Positions 50,942 through 59,811 of a stretch of DNA of 64,000 nucleotides are shown piece by piece. Source of the DNA: Clostridiales bacterium UBA2432 (GTDB lineage Bacteria > Bacillota > Clostridia > Lachnospirales > Vallitaleaceae). Below the pieces are notes generated by a model, which saw only the letters and a list, made by a program, of their open reading frames with translations, was not told where the DNA came from and did no database searches. The stretch lies in assembly GCA_002342805.1 (NCBI GenBank), contig DDQW01000096.1:1-64000 (forward strand), given 5' to 3'. The first letter of the stretch is position 1, and each line of letters starts with the position of its first letter. A program made the translations under genes and the position numbers.

Positions 50942-52378
50942 ATGGCAAAAGAGAAAAAAATGGTTGAAGCAATAACGTCAATGGGTGAAGACTTTGCTAA
51001 GTGGTATACGGATGTTGTTAAAAAGTCGGAGTTAGTTGATTATTCAAGTGTACGAGGATGTATGGTTATTAAACCTTATGGATATCGTATTTGGGAATTG
51101 ATTCAGCAAGAACTCGATGGTCGTTTTAAAGCAACAGGACATGAAAATGTATATATGCCTATGTTTATTCCTGAAAGTCTCTTGCAGAAGGAAAAAGATC
51201 ACGTCGAAGGATTTGCGCCGGAAGTTGCATGGGTTACCCATGGTGGAAATGAAAAATTACAAGAAAGATTGTGTGTGCGTCCGACCTCCGAGACCTTATT
51301 TTGTGAATTTTATTCAAAGGATATTGAGTCTTATCGAGATTTGCCTCGTCTTTATAATCAATGGTGTTCAGTTGTACGATGGGAAAAGACAACACGTCCC
51401 TTCTTACGTTCTTTAGAATTCTTATGGCAAGAGGGACATACTGCACATGCTACGGCTGAGGAAGCTCAAGAAGAGACAATTAAAATGTTAAATGTCTATG
51501 CGGAATTTTGTGAAAATGTATTAGCAATACCTATGATTAAAGGGCGTAAAACCGACAAAGAAAAATTTGCAGGTGCAAACGCGACATATACGATTGAAAG
51601 CTTGATGCACGATGGAAAAGGGCTTCAGTCAGGTACAACACATAACTTCGGAGATGGATTTGCAAAAGCTTTTGGCATCCAATATACAGATGAGAACAAT
51701 CAATTACAATATGTACATCAAACATCATGGGGGATGTCAACACGATTAATTGGTGGTCTTATTATGGTTCATGGTGATGATAATGGTTTGGTTTTACCTC
51801 CAAAGGTTGCACCAATTCAAGTTGCATTAATACCAATTATGCAAAGAAAAGAAGGCGTCTTAGAAAAAGCGAGAGAAGTTGAGCAAATACTCGCCAAGGA
51901 TTATCGGGTAAAACTAGATGAATCCAATAAGAGTCCGGGATGGAAGTTCAGTGAATATGAAATGAAAGGTGTTCCTGTTCGTGTTGAGCTAGGCCCTAAA
52001 GATATTGAAAACAATCAAGCGGTTATTGTACGTCGAGATAATCGGGAAAAAATGTTTGTTGCATTAGATAGCTTATCAGAAGAAATCGGTAAGGTTTTGG
52101 AAGATGTTCAAAAAAGTATGTTTGAAAAGGCAAAAACGCATCGCGATACGCACACCTATACTGCAACGACCATGGATGAAATGCGAAAGATACTCGAAGA
52201 AAATCCGGGTTTTATCAAAGCTATGTGGTGTGAAGATGAAGCCTGTGAGGTTCAAATCAAGGAAGAAACTGGAGCGACATCACGATGTATGCCTTTTGAA
52301 CAAGAACATATTTCGGATACGTGTGTATGCTGTGGAAAACCGGCAAATACAATGGTTTATTGGGGAAAAGCTTATTAA
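50942..52378 (+). CDS. proS: prolyl-tRNA synthetase, short archaeal/eukaryotic type
   Basis: 478 residues. Class II synthetase: motif 2 region RPTSETLFCEFYSKDIESYRDLPRLYNQWCSVVRWE, FLRSLEFLWQEGHTAHAT, motif 3 near TSWGMSTRLIGGLIMVHGDD, anticodon-binding domain about 290-390 and a C-terminal zinc-type domain with cysteines in CEDEACEV and CVCCGKP. No editing insertion, so this is the ~480-residue archaeal-like type found in many Clostridia. ATG 50942 follows AGAAAGGTGATAATA; the longer frame runs through the T-box RNA. Confidence 0.94.
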   Translation: MAKEKKMVEAITSMGEDFAKWYTDVVKKSELVDYSSVRGCMVIKPYGYRIWELIQQELDGRFKATGHENVYMPMFIPESLLQKEKDHVEGFAPEVAWVTHGGNEKLQERLCVRPTSETLFCEFYSKDIESYRDLPRLYNQWCSVVRWEKTTRPFLRSLEFLWQEGHTAHATAEEAQEETIKMLNVYAEFCENVLAIPMIKGRKTDKEKFAGANATYTIESLMHDGKGLQSGTTHNFGDGFAKAFGIQYTDENNQLQYVHQTSWGMSTRLIGGLIMVHGDDNGLVLPPKVAPIQVALIPIMQRKEGVLEKAREVEQILAKDYRVKLDESNKSPGWKFSEYEMKGVPVRVELGPKDIENNQAVIVRRDNREKMFVALDSLSEEIGKVLEDVQKSMFEKAKTHRDTHTYTATTMDEMRKILEENPGFIKAMWCEDEACEVQIKEETGATSRCMPFEQEHISDTCVCCGKPANTMVYWGKAY

Positions 52379-52400
52379 ATAAATATATGTATAAATGCAT

Positions 52401-52430
52401 AAAAAAGATGCTCGCTTTGAGCATCTTTTT
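52401..52430. terminator. bidirectional terminator between proS and the NifU-type gene
   Basis: AAAAAGATGCTC / GAGCATCTTTTT stem with short loop, flanked by A- and T-tracts. Confidence 0.9.
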
Positions 52431-52463
52431 CTTAATCGTTTTGTTGCTATTATGCGTAAACCT

Positions 52464-52691
52464 TTATTGTACTTGAATAACGCCGTTAACACCGGGAACT
52501 TGTTCAATTAATACAGTTTCAATAAAGTTTTTTAAAGTCATTGTTGACATTGGGCATCCGCCACAAGCACCTAATAATCGTAAGGATACAATACCTGTAT
52601 TATCAACACTAACAAACTCGACATCACCACCATCACGTTGTAGGGCAGGACGTACATCTTCAAGTGCTAATTTGATTTGATCTTCCATCAT
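52464..52691 (-). CDS. NifU C-terminal domain iron-sulfur scaffold protein
   Basis: 75 residues, a stand-alone NifU-like domain. LALEDVRPALQRDGGDVEFVSVD and the cluster-binding CxxC (Cys43, Cys46) in LGACGGCPMSTMTLKNFIE are diagnostic. It carries and delivers an Fe-S cluster. GGAG sits 7 bases before the first of two ATG codons. Monocistronic, with its own promoter. Confidence 0.92.
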   Translation of the reverse strand: MMEDQIKLALEDVRPALQRDGGDVEFVSVDNTGIVSLRLLGACGGCPMSTMTLKNFIETVLIEQVPGVNGVIQVQ

Positions 52692-52732
52692 ATAAAAACT
52701 CCTTCGCAGTCATTGTTTTTTTTAACTATTAT

Positions 52733-52761
52733 ATGATACTTGTTTTAGATTGATTTGTCAA
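52733..52761 (-). promoter_or_regulatory. promoter of the NifU-type gene
   Basis: Minus-strand TTGACA (52756-52761), 17-base spacer, TATCAT (52733-52738). Confidence 0.68.
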
Positions 52762-52781
52762 TTTCTTATAGAGAGTTTTAC

Positions 52782-52810
52782 TTGTTCAAGTGATACAGCA
52801 ATGCTATAAT
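52782..52810 (+). promoter_or_regulatory. promoter of the CHASE-GGDEF gene
   Basis: TTGTTC (52782-52787), 17-base spacer, TATAAT (52805-52810), about 55 bases before the start. Confidence 0.7.
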
Positions 52811-52865
52811 TAATCTCATAAGAAGATTCAGCAGATTCATAATAAACTGAAAAGTTGGTGGTTAT

Positions 52866-54209
52866 ATGACGAATAATAAATTGATACGAAAATCATTACC
52901 ATATATTATTGGCGTTATCATATTTTTAATACTAAGCATGGTAGCGGATAGTCAAATAGCAAAGAATCAAGACTCAGAACGGCTAAAAGTAGCAGGTCGA
53001 TACTCAGCCTTTCAGTATGAGCTGACGAGTATACTTGATCGTGAAGTCACCTTGATGAAAGGAATCATTACATTACTAAGTTTTAAGAAAATGCAAATCT
53101 CAGATGAAGAGATATATGGATATATTGATTCCCTTATCACAGAACAACAAAAACTTATTCGAAATATAAGTATCTTAGAAGATACAACAATTCGTTGGGC
53201 ATATCCGGTGGAATCAGAACGAGGAGCCATTGGTATTGATTTGGCAACGGTTGATGGTCAAAAACGAGGTGTCCTAACAGTAAAAGAAAATCGTGTAAAC
53301 TATTTTCAAGGACCTGTGAATTTGGTTCAAGGTGGCCAAGGATATATTATACGATTGCCTATCTTACATGAAGACCAATCCTACGGGGGCCAACTAAGTC
53401 TTGTCATTGACCGAGAGGAATACATGAATCAGATTCAACGCATTGCGATGAAAAGCAATATACGCATTCACATTGTTTCTAAGTTAGATCGTACTATTGT
53501 CTATGAAGACTTATCCGTATTGGAAGAAAAACCTTTAGTCTTTGAATTGGAAACGGATCGGATGAATTTAGATATTTATGTTGTTCCCATGAACGGGTGG
53601 AACGATAACACACTGACCTTACTAGCAGGTTTTGTTATTAGTTTGCTGGTAAGCGTTGCTATAGGTGTTGGCATTTGGTATAATCTTCAAGCAACTAAAA
53701 AACTTGAGAAGATGGCCAATAGAGATTTTCTTACAGGCATGTATAATCGACATTTTTTTGACGAATATATTAGTATTGTTATTGGAGAAGCACGACGGAC
53801 AAAAGAAGACATTGGTTTTGTTATTATGGACTTAAATAATTTCAAAGCGATTAATGATACATATGGTCATTTGATTGGCGATGAAGTGTTGAAAAAAACA
53901 GCACGTGTACTTAATGAACATTGTAGAAGTAAAGATGTTGTTTTTCGAATTGGTGGCGATGAATTCTTAATCATTTTACCAAATATTGCATCACATAAGG
54001 TAATCAAAGAATTTATTAAGCGCATTGAAGATTCTTTTGAAGATGAATTTATGTTTGGTCAACAATCTATTCGGATTTCTCCAGCCATAGGCTATGGATT
54101 GTATCCTGAAGATGGTGTGGACGTAGATTCAGTAACACGTGCAGCCGATGAAAGAATGTATGCAAATAAAAGCGAATACAAACAAGAAGCGAGAAAGGGA
54201 CTAGAATGA
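52866..54209 (+). CDS. CHASE-domain diguanylate cyclase
   Basis: 447 residues. N-terminal membrane helix (about 11-30), an extracellular CHASE sensor domain (about 50-235) with the typical RWAYPVESERGAIGIDLA and GPVNLVQGGQGYIIRLPIL pattern, a second membrane helix (about 248-268), then GGDEF with MANRDFLTGMYNRHFF, DLNNFKAINDTYGHLIGDEV and active-site RIGGDEF intact. Makes cyclic di-GMP in response to an unknown outside signal. Its TGA overlaps the ATG of the next gene. Confidence 0.88.
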   Translation: MTNNKLIRKSLPYIIGVIIFLILSMVADSQIAKNQDSERLKVAGRYSAFQYELTSILDREVTLMKGIITLLSFKKMQISDEEIYGYIDSLITEQQKLIRNISILEDTTIRWAYPVESERGAIGIDLATVDGQKRGVLTVKENRVNYFQGPVNLVQGGQGYIIRLPILHEDQSYGGQLSLVIDREEYMNQIQRIAMKSNIRIHIVSKLDRTIVYEDLSVLEEKPLVFELETDRMNLDIYVVPMNGWNDNTLTLLAGFVISLLVSVAIGVGIWYNLQATKKLEKMANRDFLTGMYNRHFFDEYISIVIGEARRTKEDIGFVIMDLNNFKAINDTYGHLIGDEVLKKTARVLNEHCRSKDVVFRIGGDEFLIILPNIASHKVIKEFIKRIEDSFEDEFMFGQQSIRISPAIGYGLYPEDGVDVDSVTRAADERMYANKSEYKQEARKGLE

Positions 54210-55582
54210 TGTATGATATTATAATTGTTGGAGCAGGAGCTGCAGGAGTGTTCTGTTCACATGAGTTAGTTAAAAATTCACCAGATAAGAAAATATTGAT
54301 GTTAGAAAAAGGGCGTCCACTCGATCAAAGAAGTTGTCCCAAAAAAACACATGGAGTCAAAGAATGTAAGTGTAAGACATGTTCAATCATGGAAGGATTC
54401 TATGGTGCGGGTGGTTTTTCAGATGGAAAGTATAATATCACGAATAATTTTGGTGGTGATTTATATGAGTATATTGGAGCGGATGAAGCACTCGAACTTA
54501 TGTGGGAAGTGGACCGCATTAATTTAAGTATGGGCGGAGAAGATGCAAAACTCTATTCAACAACGAATGGGGACCTAAAGCGTAAAGCCTTAAGACATGA
54601 TTTACACTTATTGGATGCAAAAGTACGTCACTTAGGAACAGACAGAAACTTAGTGATTGCATCGAATATGTATGATTACATTAAAGATAAAATGGATATT
54701 CGATTTAACAACGAAGTTGTTAATCTGGAAAAGATAGATGATCACTTCATCGTAGAGACTAATCAAGATACATTTAAGGGTAAAAAACTGATTGTAGCAA
54801 CTGGACGAACTGGTTCTAGTTGGATTGGAAAACTTTGCGAAAAGTTCAATATACCGACAACAAATAATCGTGTTGATATTGGGGTTAGGGTTGAATTACC
54901 GGCCTTGATTTTTAAACATATTACGGATGACGTTTATGAAAGTAAAATTGTATATAAAACAGAAAAATATAATGACTTGGTGCGAACTTTTTGTATGAAC
55001 CCATATGGAGAAGTTGTTACGGAAAACTATGGGGATATCGTCACAGTAAATGGTCACAGTTATGCAGATCCGAAACTTCATACGGAGAATACGAACTTCG
55101 CGTTACTGGTTACCAATCGATTTACGGAGCCCTTTAAGAACAGTAATGAGTATGGAGAGTCGATAGCACGATTAAGTAATATGCTGGGTGGCGGTGTGCT
55201 TATGCAAAGATTTGGAGACCTAATAAAAGGTCGTCGCAGTAGTGAACGACGTATGCGAAAGTGCTTTACACGACCTACCATGGATGCAACACCGGGAGAT
55301 TTAAGTTTGGTTATTCCTAAGCGTCAATTAGATGATATCATCGAGATGATCTACGCCTTAGATAAGATTGCACCGGGAACGGCAAATGAAGATACCTTAT
55401 TATATGGTGTTGAAGTGAAGTTTTACAATTCGAATGTACAGGTAAACCAAGATTTAGAAACGTCTGTAAAAGGTTTATATGTTTTGGGTGATTGCTCAGG
55501 AGTAACGCACTCCTTATCTCAAGCTGCGGCAAGTGGTATTCATGTAGCGCGTATCTTAGCAAAGGAGGGGCTTGATGATTGA
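54206..55582 (+). CDS. FAD-dependent dehydrogenase-like protein (COG2509 type)
   Basis: 458 residues. N-terminal FAD-binding IIIVGAGAAGVFCSHELV followed by LMLEKGRP, and a C-terminal FAD motif GLYVLGDCSGVTHSLSQAAASGIHVAR. Between them are GFYGAGGFSDGKYN and KLIVATGRTGSSW. Four cysteines (Cys44, 54, 56, 59; CPKK...CKCKTC) lie next to the FAD site and could bind metal or a cluster. Family of unknown substrate. Starts inside the GGDEF stop (ATGA overlap), so translation is coupled; it overlaps the ABC ATPase gene by 8 bases. Confidence 0.8.
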   Translation: MMYDIIIVGAGAAGVFCSHELVKNSPDKKILMLEKGRPLDQRSCPKKTHGVKECKCKTCSIMEGFYGAGGFSDGKYNITNNFGGDLYEYIGADEALELMWEVDRINLSMGGEDAKLYSTTNGDLKRKALRHDLHLLDAKVRHLGTDRNLVIASNMYDYIKDKMDIRFNNEVVNLEKIDDHFIVETNQDTFKGKKLIVATGRTGSSWIGKLCEKFNIPTTNNRVDIGVRVELPALIFKHITDDVYESKIVYKTEKYNDLVRTFCMNPYGEVVTENYGDIVTVNGHSYADPKLHTENTNFALLVTNRFTEPFKNSNEYGESIARLSNMLGGGVLMQRFGDLIKGRRSSERRMRKCFTRPTMDATPGDLSLVIPKRQLDDIIEMIYALDKIAPGTANEDTLLYGVEVKFYNSNVQVNQDLETSVKGLYVLGDCSGVTHSLSQAAASGIHVARILAKEGLDD

Positions 55583-56363
55583 AGTAGTTGATTTTTCTAA
55601 AGTCTATCAATTAGGAAAAAAACAACGTAATGAACTTAAAACACAAGATAAAACAAAAAAAGCAGTGGATCATATTAGTTTTAAAGCACATGATGGAGAA
55701 ATTTTTGGCTTGTTAGGACCCAATGGAGCAGGTAAGACAACAACGCTAAGAACCCTATCAACCTTAATCAAGCCAACAAAAGGTACCTTGATGGTTCAAG
55801 GGATCGATGTTACCAAAGATGAAAAAGAAGTTCGGCGAAAAATTGGGTTTTTAACAAACGAATTAAAGTTGGATAAACATTTTACTCCCGCCTATACGGT
55901 GGAATATTTTGGACAACTTCATGGAATGAAAAAGGAAATGATTAAGCAACGACGTCAAGAACTTTTTGATTATTTTGATATCACCAAATTTCAACAAAAG
56001 AAGATTGCTGAATTATCAACCGGAATGACCCAAAAACTTTCGCTTGTAGTAAGTTTGATCCACGATCCGGAAGTAGTCATTTTTGATGAACCCACCAATG
56101 GATTGGATATTATTACGGCAAAAGCTGTGACAGATTATCTTCAACACTTAAAAGCAAGTGGAAAACTTATCATTATTTCGACGCATATCATGAACGTTGC
56201 AGAAAAGCTCTGTGATCGTATTGGTATTATTATTGAAGGAAAGATTGTGGCAAAAGGCCATATTGAAGAAATATGTACTGAACTTGAAGCATCCAATTTG
56301 GAAGATGCCTTTTTTAAATTATATCAAATCCATCATACAGATGTAATGAAAGGGGGCATATAA
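55575..56363 (+). CDS. ABC transporter ATPase (NatA-like)
   Basis: 262 residues. Walker A GPNGAGKTTTLRT, signature LSTGMTQKLSLVVSLIHDP, Walker B VVIFDEPTNGLDI, switch His in STHIMN. Resembles NatA-type ATPases of ABC-2 exporters. ATG 55575, with GGAGGGG upstream, is preferred over TTG 55572. The permease gene starts directly after its stop. Confidence 0.88.
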   Translation: MIEVVDFSKVYQLGKKQRNELKTQDKTKKAVDHISFKAHDGEIFGLLGPNGAGKTTTLRTLSTLIKPTKGTLMVQGIDVTKDEKEVRRKIGFLTNELKLDKHFTPAYTVEYFGQLHGMKKEMIKQRRQELFDYFDITKFQQKKIAELSTGMTQKLSLVVSLIHDPEVVIFDEPTNGLDIITAKAVTDYLQHLKASGKLIIISTHIMNVAEKLCDRIGIIIEGKIVAKGHIEEICTELEASNLEDAFFKLYQIHHTDVMKGGI

Positions 56364-57566
56364 ATGTTGCGCGTGGTTATAAAAAAAGAACTCTTACGCG
56401 TTTTTACTGATCGTAGGCTTGTTTTTTCAGCCTTTATATTGCCGGCACTTAGTATTTTTATCCTATATTCTTTGATGGGAAAAATGATTGGAAATATGGC
56501 GGAATCTATTGACGAGCATGTACCTTTGGTCAAAGTCGCCAATGTTCCGGAATCCTTCAAAACATATATTGAGTCTGAAATCGTTCAAGTAGAGTATATT
56601 GATTCTACAGCGATGGATACGACAAAGGATGAAATTTTAGAAGGAGATACAGAATTACTCCTTGTTTTTCCGGATACATTTGAAGCCAATATTAATGCCT
56701 ATGAAGTAGCAACAAAACCGGATCTTGATTTGTTTTATAATCCGTCGGAGGAATATTCCCAATCCGCAAAAAGTTTGTTTGAATATACGATTTTACCTGA
56801 GTATGAAGAGATTTTATTGATGGAGAGATTTGGTGGAATTGCTGCATTTACAGCCTTTACAATCAATCAAGAAAATCAAGAAGCTAAAATTGTTGAAGCT
56901 GGCAAAGAGGTAGGCTTTGGTCTGTCCTTTATGATGCCCATGCTTTTGAATATTATGCTGTTTGCTGGAGCAATGGGAATTGGAATTGACGTGATTGCAG
57001 GAGAAAAAGAGCGTGGAACGATGGCGACCATGCTACTAACACCGGTTAATCGTGAAACGATTGCCATGGGAAAAGTTTTGAGCCTAGGAATAGTTGCTGT
57101 AATCAGTGCATTATGCACCTTTGGAGCGATTATTGCATCACTGCCCAATGCAGCGAATCTATTAGCAGCAGGCAATGAAGTTTCATTGGCAGGACTTGCT
57201 TTTTCGCCGATGGATTATATCATGCTTTTGGTTATTTTAATTATTCAAGTCGGTATTTTTGTTGGATTAATCTGCTTAATATCTGTTATTGCCAAGAGTG
57301 TAAAAGAAGCAGGGACATACATATCGCCTATATATATATTGGTGATGATTTCAGCTTTTGCAACGGTATTTACATCCGGCGAAGTGAAAATGTTTAATTA
57401 TTTTATACCGGTACTGGGAAATGTCTTCGCAATCAAAGAATTATTACTTAGAGAACTATCTTATATGGAATTTGGAGTAACGGTAGGAATTTCAATAACC
57501 TTAATATTAATTTTATTAAAGTTCATTACCCTTGCGTTTAATAATGAAAAAATAATGTTGAACTAG
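56364..57566 (+). CDS. ABC-2 type exporter permease (NatB-like)
   Basis: 400 residues. One N-terminal membrane segment (about 19-40), a ~140-residue extracytoplasmic domain, then five or six membrane segments from about 175, with GEKERGTMATMLLTPVNRETIAMGK, the ABC-2 family hallmark. It pairs with the upstream ATPase to form an exporter, possibly for sodium or a toxic compound as in NatAB; substrate not known. Confidence 0.85.
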   Translation: MLRVVIKKELLRVFTDRRLVFSAFILPALSIFILYSLMGKMIGNMAESIDEHVPLVKVANVPESFKTYIESEIVQVEYIDSTAMDTTKDEILEGDTELLLVFPDTFEANINAYEVATKPDLDLFYNPSEEYSQSAKSLFEYTILPEYEEILLMERFGGIAAFTAFTINQENQEAKIVEAGKEVGFGLSFMMPMLLNIMLFAGAMGIGIDVIAGEKERGTMATMLLTPVNRETIAMGKVLSLGIVAVISALCTFGAIIASLPNAANLLAAGNEVSLAGLAFSPMDYIMLLVILIIQVGIFVGLICLISVIAKSVKEAGTYISPIYILVMISAFATVFTSGEVKMFNYFIPVLGNVFAIKELLLRELSYMEFGVTVGISITLILILLKFITLAFNNEKIMLN

Positions 57567-57588
57567 CTGGACTTACTGGAGGTAAACT

Positions 57589-58566
57589 ATGGAACCGATA
57601 TTTTTTAATCCGGATTTTAAAGAACGTGTATGGGGAGGCGAGAAACTTGCCACTGTACTCAATAAATCCGTTCCCTTTAAACATACGGGCGAAAGTTGGG
57701 AAGTTGCTTGTCACAAGAACGGCCAATCAAAAGTACGGTTTGGTCAATATACCGGATTGACATTGGAAGAACTATTGATTCAAGACGGTGAAAAAATTCT
57801 AGGAAAACCCTTTGTAGACGGGGACAAATTTCCCCTTCTTATTAAATTTATCGATGCAAAGGAAAAATTATCCGTTCAAGTGCATCCAGATGATGCATAT
57901 GCGTGGGAGCATGAAAACGGAGAATATGGAAAAAGCGAAGCTTGGTATGTTTTACAGGCAGATCCGGGTTCGAAACTGATTGCGGGACTGAAATCAGGTG
58001 TTAGCAAAGAAGAGTTTATAGAAAAGCTGAATATGAATCGATTAGAAGAAGTATTAAATGAGATTGAAGTCAAAGCAGGAGACGTTCTAGATATACCGGC
58101 AGGTTTAATCCATGCAATCGGTGATGGTATTTTGTTAGCAGAAGTACAGCAAAACTCAGATACAACATATCGGGTATATGACTGGGGGCGTGTTGGCTTA
58201 GATGGAAAGCCTAGAGACTTACATATTCAGTCATCAATTGATGTTATTGATTTTACAGGTATGCATTCTACAGAGCTTGCAAAGCCTTTAATACGTAAAT
58301 CTGAAGGATATACAATCAAGGAGTTTGTGCGTAATTCGTATTTTATATTGGATGAGATTGAAGTCCAAGATATGTTTACATCAGAGGGACGTGGCAACTA
58401 TTTTGAAATATTTATGTGTGTAGACGGTGCCATGCATTTGACCTATATGGATGGAAAATTACCGGTGGTAAAAGGTGATGTATTCATCATACCTGCAAAA
58501 TTACAGGATTATTATCTGAAAGGTCATGGGAAACTCGTACGTACATATATAGAAGAGAAGGCTTAG
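57589..58566 (+). CDS. manA: mannose-6-phosphate isomerase, class I
   Basis: 325 residues. Interconverts fructose-6-phosphate and mannose-6-phosphate. Cupin zinc site: FPLLIKFIDAKEKLSVQVHPDD with Gln and His ligands, then Glu in YGKSEAWYVLQA and a His in IPAGLIHAIGDGILLAEVQQNSDTTYRVYDWGR, which is the family signature. Strong GGAGG upstream; cca starts one base after its stop. Confidence 0.92.
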   Translation: MEPIFFNPDFKERVWGGEKLATVLNKSVPFKHTGESWEVACHKNGQSKVRFGQYTGLTLEELLIQDGEKILGKPFVDGDKFPLLIKFIDAKEKLSVQVHPDDAYAWEHENGEYGKSEAWYVLQADPGSKLIAGLKSGVSKEEFIEKLNMNRLEEVLNEIEVKAGDVLDIPAGLIHAIGDGILLAEVQQNSDTTYRVYDWGRVGLDGKPRDLHIQSSIDVIDFTGMHSTELAKPLIRKSEGYTIKEFVRNSYFILDEIEVQDMFTSEGRGNYFEIFMCVDGAMHLTYMDGKLPVVKGDVFIIPAKLQDYYLKGHGKLVRTYIEEKA

Positions 58567-58567
58567 A

Positions 58568-59803
58568 ATGATACAGTTTAATTTACCGAAAAATGTTGAA
58601 TATATTTTGGAAAAAATTCACGAAAGTGGTGAAGAGGCATATATTGTAGGTGGTTGTGTCCGTGATGCGATAATGGGAATGAAACCTGAGGATTATGACA
58701 TTACAACATCCGGACAACCAGAACATATAAAAAGCCTTTTTCGTAAAACGATTGATACCGGACTGGAGCATGGAACGGTTACGATATTATTGGGTGGTGA
58801 AGGATATGAAGTGACAACATATCGAATTGAAGGAAAATATGAAGATTATCGCCGACCAACCGAAGTAAAGTTTACCCGTATGTTAGCTGAAGATTTGTTA
58901 CGGCGAGATTTTACGATTAATGCTATGGCCTATAATCAGTTTGAAGGTATTATTGACTTATACAATGGCCAAGAAGACATAAAAAGAAAATTGTTACGTT
59001 GTGTAGGACATCCTGAAGATCGTTTTAATGAAGATGCACTTCGTATGTTACGAGCTATTCGATTTAGCGCCAAGTTGGATTTTGATATTGAAGAGGCGAC
59101 CTATGCAGCAATGAAAAAATATGCATATCTTATTGAATATGTTAGTGCTGAAAGAATTTATACGGAGATGACTAAGACCTTATTGTCAAAGGAACCTTGG
59201 CGAATAGAAGAACTGGCTAATTGCGGTTTGATTCAGCATATTTTGCCGGAGTGGATTATTACTCTTGAAGATTCATCTGTATATGAGCAATTAACTCGTG
59301 TTCCTGACACTTTACATTTGAGATGGGCGGTATATTTATCAGCCATTCTATCTGCCTATGAACATCATCCGAAACAAAGCGATATGATTAGACATATTTT
59401 GAAAGAATTACGTTTTGATAATAAAACAAGTCACAAGGTGAATGTGTTGATAAGCCATGCGAAAAATGAAATTGCTGTGGATAAAGTCTCCATTCGAAAA
59501 CAAGCGAGTTTAATTGGTCCATTAATGCTCTATGATTTGTTAATGTTTAAAGAAGCAAAAGGATATATTACATCATCTGAATTTTTGAAAATTCGTGAAT
59601 TACTCGATGAGATCATTCGAGATAATGACTGCTTATCGATAAAAGCCCTTGATATTAGTGGAAAAGACTTGATTGAGATGGGGATACAACAAGGGCAGCG
59701 TGTCGGCCAGATTTTGCAAGAACTCCTAGAACATGTTCTGAAGTATCCGAAAGACAATAAAAAAAATATTTTGGAAGATATCATTCAAAATAAAATGAAG
59801 TAG
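58568..59803 (+). CDS. cca: CCA tRNA nucleotidyltransferase
   Basis: 411 residues. Adds CCA to tRNA 3' ends. Catalytic head: AYIVGGCVRDAIMGMKPEDYDITTSG with the GGxVRD loop and DxD metal residues, then TYRIEGKYEDYRRPTEVKFT, LLRRDFTINAMAYN, and nucleotide-recognition RFNEDALRMLRAIRFSAKL. Full length. The enzyme is needed here because none of the three tRNA genes seen encodes CCA. Confidence 0.92.
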   Translation: MIQFNLPKNVEYILEKIHESGEEAYIVGGCVRDAIMGMKPEDYDITTSGQPEHIKSLFRKTIDTGLEHGTVTILLGGEGYEVTTYRIEGKYEDYRRPTEVKFTRMLAEDLLRRDFTINAMAYNQFEGIIDLYNGQEDIKRKLLRCVGHPEDRFNEDALRMLRAIRFSAKLDFDIEEATYAAMKKYAYLIEYVSAERIYTEMTKTLLSKEPWRIEELANCGLIQHILPEWIITLEDSSVYEQLTRVPDTLHLRWAVYLSAILSAYEHHPKQSDMIRHILKELRFDNKTSHKVNVLISHAKNEIAVDKVSIRKQASLIGPLMLYDLLMFKEAKGYITSSEFLKIRELLDEIIRDNDCLSIKALDISGKDLIEMGIQQGQRVGQILQELLEHVLKYPKDNKKNILEDIIQNKMK

Positions 59804-59811
59804 GTAGGAAA

